Shown here: piece by piece, positions 57,871 through 64,000 of the stretch | Layout of the letters: every line of letters begins with the position of its first letter | Numbering within the stretch: position 1 is the stretch's first letter | Source of the DNA: Amycolatopsis benzoatilytica AK 16/65 | GTDB lineage: Bacteria; Actinomycetota; Actinomycetes; Mycobacteriales; Pseudonocardiaceae | Length of the DNA stretch: 64,000 nt | Assembly (NCBI RefSeq): GCF_000383915.1 | Contig: NZ_KB912942.1 | Coordinates: 8,264,470-8,328,469 of the forward strand | Reading direction: 5' to 3' | Notes under the pieces: model-generated | What the model was told of the DNA's origin: nothing | What the model saw: only the letters and a program-made list of their open reading frames with translations | Databases searched by the model: none | Program-made: the position numbers and the translations under genes

Positions 57871-60446
57871 GTCCGATGTGGTCGTTGGCGTGGCAGACGA
57901 CGAAGTCCCGGTTGAGCGGGTTCGTGGGCGCGTTCGTCGCGATCCTGCTCGGCACCGCGCTGGTCGCGGGCTGCGGGATCCTGATGGAGTCCGGGATCCG
58001 GGCGGGGGTGCCGACGGAGCGGTATGCGGCGGCGGCGGTGGTGGTCGGCGGGGTGCAGACGGTGAAGCCGCCGGGATCGGATTTCGGCGAGTCCGAACAG
58101 GTCACGACGCAGACGACGGTGCCGGACGAGCTGGCGGCCCGGATCGCGGCGGTGCCGGGGGTGCGGCGCGCGGTGGCGGAGCGGAGCTTCCCGGCGAATC
58201 TCGTGACCGCCGGCAATCAGGTGCTGTCCGGGCCGAACGGGTCGCCGTCGCTCGGGCACAACTGGGACGCCGCGGCGCTCGCGCCGTTCACGTTGCGTGC
58301 CGGGAAGGCGCCGACGGCGGCGGACGACGTCGTCCTCGACGCGGACCTCGCCGCGCGCGCCGGTGTTTCGGTCGGCAGCACGGTGCGGATCTCGACCCGC
58401 TCCACGCCGATGGAGTTCCGGGTGTCCGGGATCGCGGCACCGGAGTCCGGTAACGGTCTTTCGCGCCAGTCGGCGCTGTTCTTCACCGGGGAACGCGCTG
58501 CCGAGCTGTCGGGGAAGCCGGGGCAGCTGCACGCGGTCGGTGTGCTGGCTGCGCCGGGCGTGTCGGCGAGCGTGCTGGAGGAGCGGATCAGCTCGGCGGT
58601 CGCCGGTTCGACGGCGACGGTGGCGACCGGGGTGGAGCGCAGCGCGGTCGAGTTCCTCGACGTCAGCCAGACCCGGACGGTGCTGTTCGCGGTCGCTGGT
58701 TCGTTCGGCGGGTTCGCGCTGCTGGTGGCGATGTTCGTGGTGTCGAGCACGCTGGCGCTGGTGATCAATCAGCGGCGGCGGGAGTTCGCGCTGCTGCGGG
58801 CGATCGCGGCGACGCCGAAGCAGATCCGCAAGCTGATCAGCGCGGAGACGATGCTGGTCGCGGTCGTGGCCGGGGTGCTCGGCGCGGGGCTGGGGGTGCT
58901 GGTGGCGGAGGGTTTGCGCCGCTCGTTCGCCGCGGTCGGGGTGATCCCGGCGGACTTCGGTCTCGCGGTCGGCCCGATCCCGCTGGCCGCCGCGTTCCTG
59001 CTCGGCCTGGGCGCGGCCCGGATCGCGGCCTGGTCGGCCGGTCGCCGACCGTCCTCGATCCGCCCGATCGAAGCGCTCGGCGAAGCAGCGGTGGAACGGC
59101 AGGAACTCGGCCGGGCCCGGATGATCACCGGGTTCGTGCTGGTGGCCGCCGGGTTCGGCGGGGCCACAGTGCCGCTGTATGCGACCGGTCCCGGTGCGCT
59201 CGCGGCGTCGTCGATGTCCGCGCTGGTGGTCGTGATCGGGCTCGCGCTGCTGGGCCCGAAGGTGGTTGCGGCGATGACGCGGGTCATCGGCCCGGTCTGC
59301 TCGGGGCTGTCGCGGGTCAGCGGCTATCTGGCCTCGGCCAACACCCAGGCCAACGCCCGCCGCCTCGCCTCGGCGGTGGCGCCGGTGATGCTGGCGGTCG
59401 CGTTCGCGATCTCGATGTTCTACAGCCAGACCTCGTCGGCCGCCGCGAACCAGGAGCAGGCGGTGCGCTCCACGACCGCGGACTATGTGCTCACCGGCAC
59501 CACCGGCCGGCTGTCGCCCGACGTCGCGGCTGCGGCCCGCAACGTCCACGGCGTCGCGGCGGCGACCTCGGTGGTCGACACCGACGTGGTCACGACTGTG
59601 CAGGAGGACCGGCGGCTGCGGGTGATGAAATACGCGGCGCAGGGCCTGGACGGCGACCAGGTGCGCGGCGTGCTCGATCTCGGCGTCGTGTCCGGGAACC
59701 TGAACGACCTGCGCGGCGACACGGTCGCGATGAGCAAGAGCGAGGCTGACTGGTACGACAAGAAGGTCGGCGACGAGGTCGGCTTCTGGTTCGGCGACGG
59801 CGCCCCGGCGAAGGCGAAACTGGTCGCGGTCTACACGCACAACAACGCCTTCGGGGACTACGTGCTGCCGGCCGATCTCGCGCGGGCGCACACCGGCGAC
59901 CGCATGGACAACTCCGTCCTGGTGCGCGAAGAGCCCAACGCCGACCCCGCCGCGGTGGCCGCCGCATTGCGGGATCTCGGCACTCGGTACCCGGGTCTCG
60001 AGGTGCGACCGGGGTCCACGGTCGCCGCGGCCGGTACCCCTGGCGGTCAGCAGCAGTTCTACCTGAACCTGGTCGCAGTGGGCGTCATCCTCGGCTACGT
60101 GGTGATCTCGGTCGCCAACACGCTCGTGATGAGCACCGCGCAACGCTCCCGCGAGTTCGCGTTGCTGCGGCTGATCGGCACCACCCGCCGGCAGGTCGTG
60201 CGGATGATGCGGCTGGAAGCACTCGCCACCGCCGGCATCGCGGCAGTGCTCGGCACCGTCGTCGCAGCGATCCCGCTGGTGCTGCTGAACCTCGCCCTGC
60301 GCGCAACCCCGCTGCCAGCCGGAACCCCCGCAGTCCTCGGCGGCATCGTCGGCGGCGCGTTCCTGCTCAGCCTCGTATCGCTCGGACTGTCCACCCGCAT
60401 CACCCTGCGCGCCAAACCCATCGAAGCCATCGGACTCCGGGAGTAA
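57867..60446 (+). CDS. FtsX-like ABC transporter permease (two FtsX domains)
   Basis: The 859-residue protein begins at GTG 57867, overlapping the ATPase stop; ATG 57876 is a possible alternative. It has an N-terminal helix, a ~200-residue extracytoplasmic domain, a first FtsX core (LVAMFVVSSTLALVINQRRR then EFALLRAIAATPKQIRKLIS), a central pair of helices, a second large outside domain, and a second FtsX core (QRSREFALLRLIGTTRRQVV near the C-terminus). Ten helices in total fit the large actinobacterial efflux type. It is presumably controlled by the divergent two-component system. Confidence 0.9.
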   Translation: MSPMWSLAWQTTKSRLSGFVGAFVAILLGTALVAGCGILMESGIRAGVPTERYAAAAVVVGGVQTVKPPGSDFGESEQVTTQTTVPDELAARIAAVPGVRRAVAERSFPANLVTAGNQVLSGPNGSPSLGHNWDAAALAPFTLRAGKAPTAADDVVLDADLAARAGVSVGSTVRISTRSTPMEFRVSGIAAPESGNGLSRQSALFFTGERAAELSGKPGQLHAVGVLAAPGVSASVLEERISSAVAGSTATVATGVERSAVEFLDVSQTRTVLFAVAGSFGGFALLVAMFVVSSTLALVINQRRREFALLRAIAATPKQIRKLISAETMLVAVVAGVLGAGLGVLVAEGLRRSFAAVGVIPADFGLAVGPIPLAAAFLLGLGAARIAAWSAGRRPSSIRPIEALGEAAVERQELGRARMITGFVLVAAGFGGATVPLYATGPGALAASSMSALVVVIGLALLGPKVVAAMTRVIGPVCSGLSRVSGYLASANTQANARRLASAVAPVMLAVAFAISMFYSQTSSAAANQEQAVRSTTADYVLTGTTGRLSPDVAAAARNVHGVAAATSVVDTDVVTTVQEDRRLRVMKYAAQGLDGDQVRGVLDLGVVSGNLNDLRGDTVAMSKSEADWYDKKVGDEVGFWFGDGAPAKAKLVAVYTHNNAFGDYVLPADLARAHTGDRMDNSVLVREEPNADPAAVAAALRDLGTRYPGLEVRPGSTVAAAGTPGGQQQFYLNLVAVGVILGYVVISVANTLVMSTAQRSREFALLRLIGTTRRQVVRMMRLEALATAGIAAVLGTVVAAIPLVLLNLALRATPLPAGTPAVLGGIVGGAFLLSLVSLGLSTRITLRAKPIEAIGLRE

Positions 60447-60451
60447 ACAAG

Positions 60452-60529
60452 ATGCACACCGCCACCAAGCTGAAAACACTTGCGGTAGCGGCCATCAGCG
60501 CGGCCGGGTCTGGGGGCGAACTACGGTGA
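60452..60529 (+). CDS. Very short frame resembling a truncated signal peptide
   Basis: Six bases after the permease stop an ATG opens 25 codons, MHTATKLKTLAVAAISAAGS, ending at TGA 60527-60529. The charged start followed by an alanine-rich hydrophobic stretch looks like the front of an exported protein whose remainder is gone or shifted. It may be the remains of a third gene of the ABC operon, or chance. Confidence 0.3.
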   Translation: MHTATKLKTLAVAAISAAGSGGELR

Positions 60530-61573
60530 CACGCGATTGCAGAGCTTACGGAGCGCAGCCCGAAGTACGAATAGGCAGGCGTCACGGTCGCTTCCAGCCG
60601 AATGTCCTGCCTATCGGTGAGATGCTCCGGGCAGTTCAGTTCTCCGTCGACTGTGCGGCTTCCCCGCCGAGCCGCTGGGCTCATCGGCGGAGGGGCCGGG
60701 GGCACGCTCGTGATCGGCTCGCTTAGCGGGATCCTCCCGCTGGGCTTGCCGAATGGGCATCGCCGGGCGGGGGCGGCTTGGTGGCCCGGCTTCGCTGGGT
60801 TGAGGTGGTGCCACCGGTTTTCGTCGAGCGAGCCGGGATCGGCGCGGGAGGCTTGGCGTTGCCGATCGGGGCATTGCCGCCTGACTCTGCCGGGTGGGGG
60901 AGGTGCCAAGCTGGAGCGTCGGGGAGCGTGAGGCAAGGCCCAGGTGCTTCGCCCTCGGCGCGGCACCTTCGCGACCTTGTACCGCACGCCTGGTTCGGCG
61001 GAGCGGTCGCCGCCTCCGGGGTGCCGCTCCGCCGGTGTGCCTCCGTGGGTGCCGCTCCGCCGGTGTCGCCTTGGCGGTACCGCTCTGCCGCTCGGCCGGC
61101 GCTGCTCGGCCAGTGCCGCTCCTCCAGTTCGGCCACGCCGGCCTCGCCGCGCCGGCACCGCCGCGCCGCGCGGCGCCGCTCTGCCGGGTTCGCCACGCCG
61201 CGCGGCGCCGCTCCGCCGGGTTCGCTCCGCCAGTTCCGCCATGCCGGTGCCGCTCCGCCGGTCTCGCAGTTGTCCGCCGTCCCTCTGTCGCCCGGCTGTG
61301 TCCTGCCTCACGCGCGCCGCCTCAACCGGGAAGCGTCTCGAGAGTGCTCCCCATCGACGGCGCGACGCCCGCCCAGCCGCACCCCGCACACAGGTCGCCC
61401 TGACCGCCGACAATCCCGGTCAGCGGAACGCTGGCCCGCCGCCCAGGTCACCGTTAGCATTCCGTGACTATTCTCCGACTGGGCGTGTCGGAGGCGGTAC
61501 TTTCTACCCGGGTCTTAAGATTAATCGGGCACTCTCACTCATTCGGGTTAACTACTTCGCTATCTTGGTCGCC
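60530..61573. other. Gene-free interval with GC-rich imperfect repeats
   Basis: About 1 kb has open frames in several directions only because stop codons are rare in such GC-rich sequence. No frame has a recognisable domain. From about 60990 to 61275 the DNA is built of imperfect repeats: GTGCCGCTCCGCCGGT appears at about 61020, 61049 and 61249, and a roughly 30-base unit containing GCGCGGCGCCGCTC is doubled near 61170 and 61200. The last 80 bases are unusually AT-rich (CTTAAGATTAAT near 61514) and probably hold the promoter of the protease gene. Confidence 0.6.
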
Positions 61574-62491
61574 GTGGTGCACACGAAGTCACGAGTCGTC
61601 CAGCGGGCGAGCCTTCGGCTGGGCGCTGTGGCGGTGGCCACGGTGGTCGGGGCCGGGCTCGCTGGCGTCTACGTCGGCGTGCACCGGACCGCCGAGGCCG
61701 AGCCGAAGCAGGTGGCGGTGGCCCGGCAGGCCAGCGGTCCGGCGGTCAACGCCGGGGGCAACGCCGGCAACGGGGCGGGGCAGGTCGCCCAGTCGTCCGC
61801 CCCGCCGAAGTCCGCGCAGGCCGCGTCGCCCGATCATTCCACCCCGTTCAGTGCCAAGCTCTCCTCGAAGGACATCCCGGAGAAGGGCGGCGGCGTCCGC
61901 ACCGGCGGCTGCAGCGGTTCGCTCATCGCGCCGGAGTGGATCATCACCGCGGGGCACTGCTTCCACGACATCGACGGCAAGCGGATCAGCGGCAAGCCCG
62001 ACTACACCATGACGGTGGCGCTCGGGAAGCTCACCGATTCCGATCCGCGCGGGCATGTCGTGCAGGTCGTCGACACACGCCAGTCCGCGGTCAACGACCT
62101 CGCGCTGGCCCGGCTTTCCGAGCCGGTCACCGACATCGAGCCGCTCGCGTTGCCGGACGGGCCGCCGGATCCCGGGGAGCACACCACGTTCGTCGGCTGG
62201 GGTTCGCTGTCTTCCAAGGTGATCGTGCAGACCGATCACATCAAGCGTGGCGATTTCTCCGTCAGTTCGGTGCGCGACAATGAGATCACTCTGGAACCGC
62301 TGAAGAAGCGGACCGTCGAGAACAGCCCTTGTCCGGACGACTCCGGTTCGCCGTTCTTTGTGACGGACAACGGCAAGAACACGCTGATCGCGGTCGAGAA
62401 CTTCGGTCCGGACTGTCCGCAGCCGGGCATCGAGACCGCGGCGCGGGTCGATCAGCTCGTCGGCTGGATCAAGAAGCAGATCGGCTCGTAG
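61574..62491 (+). CDS. Exported trypsin-like (S1) serine protease
   Basis: The ~305-residue protein has an N-terminal membrane/signal segment (RLGAVAVATVVGAGLAGVYV), an alanine/glycine-rich linker, and a chymotrypsin fold. The fold shows the histidine motif WIITAGHCFHD, the aspartate in AVNDLALARL and the serine in CPDDSGSPFFV. The usual GDSGSP is altered to DDSGSP. Four cysteines could make two disulphides. GTG 61574 or 61577 is taken as start; no clear ribosome site is visible, so the exact N-terminus is uncertain and could be slightly upstream. It stands alone, convergent with the IclR gene 7 bases away. Confidence 0.85.
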   Translation: MVHTKSRVVQRASLRLGAVAVATVVGAGLAGVYVGVHRTAEAEPKQVAVARQASGPAVNAGGNAGNGAGQVAQSSAPPKSAQAASPDHSTPFSAKLSSKDIPEKGGGVRTGGCSGSLIAPEWIITAGHCFHDIDGKRISGKPDYTMTVALGKLTDSDPRGHVVQVVDTRQSAVNDLALARLSEPVTDIEPLALPDGPPDPGEHTTFVGWGSLSSKVIVQTDHIKRGDFSVSSVRDNEITLEPLKKRTVENSPCPDDSGSPFFVTDNGKNTLIAVENFGPDCPQPGIETAARVDQLVGWIKKQIGS

Positions 62492-62498
62492 CCCCAGT

Positions 62499-63239
62499 TC
62501 AGCGGGGCAGCAGCGCGGCCAGTTCCCGTGCGGCGGCACGCAACGCCGGCACGAACGCCTCCAGCTGGGCGACCGTCAGCCGATACGCCGGCGCGGCCGT
62601 GGACAACGCGGCGATCGCGGTGCCATCCGGCGTCCGGATCGGGACGCCGACCGCACGGATGCCTTCTTCATGCTCCTCGTCCGCGATGGCGTAGCCGCTT
62701 TCGCGCACCTTCGCGATCTCCGCCTCGAACGCCGCGCGCTCCGTGATCGTGCGCGGGCCCAGCGCGGGCAGGTCGAGCGACGCGACCAGCTCAGCCCGGT
62801 GCGGCGCGAACGCGACCAGGCATTTGCCCATCGACGTGCAATGCAACGGGCCGCGCGCTCCCGGTTCGCCGCGGATCTGCAGCCGCTGCGAGCCCTGGAC
62901 CGAATGGACGTACACCTGGTTGTGCCCGTCCAGCACTGCCAGCAGCGTCGGCTCGCCGGTCTCCGCGGCGAGCTGGTGCATCACCGGCAGTGCGACACCG
63001 GCGAACCCGCGCGCCTGCGAGACCGTCTGGCCTAGCTCGAACAGTCGCAGCCCCAACGAATACCGCTTCGAGATTGGGTCGTTGCGTGCGAATCCCTCGC
63101 CCTGCAGAGAGCTGAGCAACCGATGCGTGGTGCTCACCGGGTACCCGGCCTCCCGCGACAGTTCGGACAACGGAACGCCTTCGGGATGACCGCCGAGCAG
63201 GGACAGCAGCCGCAGCGCTTTGCCGACCATGTCCGCCAT
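62499..63239 (-). CDS. IclR-family transcriptional regulator
   Basis: The 246-residue protein has an N-terminal winged helix (VGKALRLLSLLGGHPEGVPL, then ELSREAGYPVSTTHRLLSSL) and a C-terminal effector domain with TSMGKCLVAFAPH, EHEEGIRAVGVPIR and TAAPAYRLT, the usual IclR signature positions. It diverges from an MFS transporter gene with 120 bases between that contain a direct and inverted repeat, the expected operator. Such pairs usually control uptake of sugar acids or aromatic acids. Confidence 0.92.
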   Translation of the reverse strand: MADMVGKALRLLSLLGGHPEGVPLSELSREAGYPVSTTHRLLSSLQGEGFARNDPISKRYSLGLRLFELGQTVSQARGFAGVALPVMHQLAAETGEPTLLAVLDGHNQVYVHSVQGSQRLQIRGEPGARGPLHCTSMGKCLVAFAPHRAELVASLDLPALGPRTITERAAFEAEIAKVRESGYAIADEEHEEGIRAVGVPIRTPDGTAIAALSTAAPAYRLTVAQLEAFVPALRAAARELAALLPR

Positions 63240-63286
63240 CGGACCCCCTTGACGTTCAGCACGCGGCGACGCACACTGCCTCTCAC

Positions 63287-63321
63287 CGTATTGCGGAATA
63301 GCTTTCCATATTACGGAAAGC
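63287..63321. promoter_or_regulatory. Predicted IclR operator (paired repeats)
   Basis: Two direct copies of C[GA]TATT[GA]CGGAA[TA][AG] lie at 63287-63300 and 63307-63320, 20 bases (two helical turns) apart. The second is also part of a perfect inverted repeat GCTTTCC (63301-63307) / GGAAAGC (63315-63321). The segment is AT-rich for this genome and sits midway between the divergent IclR and MFS starts. Binding is inferred. Confidence 0.55.
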
Positions 63322-63359
63322 TCGTCAAGGCTTCAGGTCAACGGCGACAGGAGTACCGG

Positions 63360-64000
63360 ATGAACAGCGTCGAAGCGCCCGGCAGGCAGCGCTGGCTGCG
63401 GCTGATCCCGATCGTTTTCGTCACCTACAGCCTCGCCTACCTGGACCGGTCGAACTTCTCGATCGCGACCGCCGGCGGGATGGCCCAGGAACTGCACCTC
63501 ACCAGCGCGACGTCCGGGCGGATCGCCTCCTCCTTCTTCCTCGGCTACTTCCTGTTGCAGGTCCCCGGCGTGCTCTACGCCGACCGGCGCAGCGTGCGGA
63601 GCCTGATCTTCTGGTCGGTGCTCGCGTGGGGCGTCCTCGCGACCGCGCAGGGACTGCTCAGCTCGGTACCGGTGTTGATCGCGGTCCGGTTCCTGCTCGG
63701 CGCGGTGGAGGCCGCGGTGCTGCCCGCCCTGGTCGTGTTGCTCGCCCGCTGGTTCACCAAAGCCGAACGCGGGCGCGCCAACGCGTTCCTGATCCTCGGC
63801 AACCCGGTCACCGTGATGTGGCTGTCCGCGCTGTCCGGCTACCTGATCGAGGCGACGTCCTGGCGCGGCATGTTCATCGTCGAGGGCGTTCCAGCGCTGA
63901 TCTGGGCTTTCGTGTTCCGCGCGCAGGTCCGCGACCGGCCGGCGGACACGCCGTGGCTCGACCCGGCCAGCCGGGCCGTCGTCGAACGCGCGATCGCCGA
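63360..64000 (+). CDS. MFS transporter, anion:cation symporter type (partial, runs off window)
   Basis: The first 213 residues are present, from ATG 63360 with AGGAG eight bases upstream. The sequence has the first helix FVTYSLAYLDRSNFSIATAG, with the YxDR motif of the ACS family (GudP, ExuT, RhmT-like), a helix 2-3 loop YADRRSVRSL and about six helices before the window ends. It would bring in an organic anion such as a sugar acid. The divergent IclR regulator and the operator-like repeats suggest substrate-inducible expression. Confidence 0.88.
   Translation, partial: MNSVEAPGRQRWLRLIPIVFVTYSLAYLDRSNFSIATAGGMAQELHLTSATSGRIASSFFLGYFLLQVPGVLYADRRSVRSLIFWSVLAWGVLATAQGLLSSVPVLIAVRFLLGAVEAAVLPALVVLLARWFTKAERGRANAFLILGNPVTVMWLSALSGYLIEATSWRGMFIVEGVPALIWAFVFRAQVRDRPADTPWLDPASRAVVERAIA

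Noticed and set aside
60400..61413. Open frames covering the GC-rich gap on both strands
   Set aside because: Products are arginine/alanine/proline-rich low-complexity strings created by repeats; no conserved motif in any frame.
1..64000. CRISPR array, prophage, rRNA operon or replication origin
   Set aside because: No regularly spaced short repeats, no phage structural genes, no rRNA sequence and no DnaA-box cluster were seen.

Overview
The window is from a high-GC actinomycete, almost certainly an Amycolatopsis (Pseudonocardiaceae). Codons are strongly G/C-ending, GTG and even TTG starts occur, and genes overlap by 1-4 bases in long operons. The enolase-superfamily protein at 39153-40259 reads almost exactly like the N-acylamino-acid racemase described from Amycolatopsis, with the same catalytic residue numbering (K163, D189, E214, D239, K263). 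This is recognition from memory, not a database search. The window looks chromosomal; no plasmid or phage backbone and no CRISPR array was seen.

Layout. 1-8.7 kb: end of an oligopeptide-transporter ATPase, an aldo/keto reductase, a drug-exporter-type ABC pair divergent from a histidine kinase/response regulator, an S10 carboxypeptidase-like protein, a family 5 uracil-DNA glycosylase, a type II NADH dehydrogenase and an unusual tRNA reading UUA. 8.7-14.5 kb: a decayed IS110 transposase, small hypothetical genes, a TetR-controlled amidohydrolase/esterase pair and a 1.1-kb gene-free gap. 14.5-22.7 kb: a 1519-residue SdrD-like, sortase-anchored surface protein with seven tandem B-type repeats, followed by a Tat-exported DyP peroxidase lipoprotein and two more lipoproteins. 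22.8-28.6 kb: mixed metabolic and regulatory genes, including an ECF sigma factor with a C-terminal SnoaL-like domain and a streptogramin B lyase with all expected catalytic residues. 28.6-34.8 kb: an alkane-oxidation module (AlkB-rubredoxin fusion, ferredoxin, ferredoxin reductase, GMC alcohol oxidase, PucR-type regulator).

The most notable region is 35.6-54.3 kb. It combines an N-acyl-D-amino-acid deacylase-like amidohydrolase, an M20 deacylase, a GNAT acyltransferase, an N-acylamino-acid racemase and a PucR-type regulator. These are followed by two cytoplasmic class A beta-lactamase-fold hydrolases, a class C-type hydrolase interrupted by an in-frame TGA, a complete peptide ABC importer whose second permease and first ATPase are fused, and an S9 peptidase fused to a class C hydrolase. 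GNAT plus racemase plus M20 matches the known succinylation pathway that irreversibly turns D-amino acids into L-amino acids. My reading is a locus for importing, cutting and stereo-inverting D-amino-acid peptides such as cell-wall fragments. A remnant of a DD-carboxypeptidase-like gene lies just downstream.

54.6-64 kb: a small membrane protein, a second two-component system, a MacB-like ABC transporter, a GC-rich repetitive gap, an exported chymotrypsin-fold protease, and an IclR regulator divergent from an MFS transporter cut by the window end. A long palindrome family (core TCCGTGAAGGG ... CCCTTCACGGA) occurs at four places, once inside a coding sequence.
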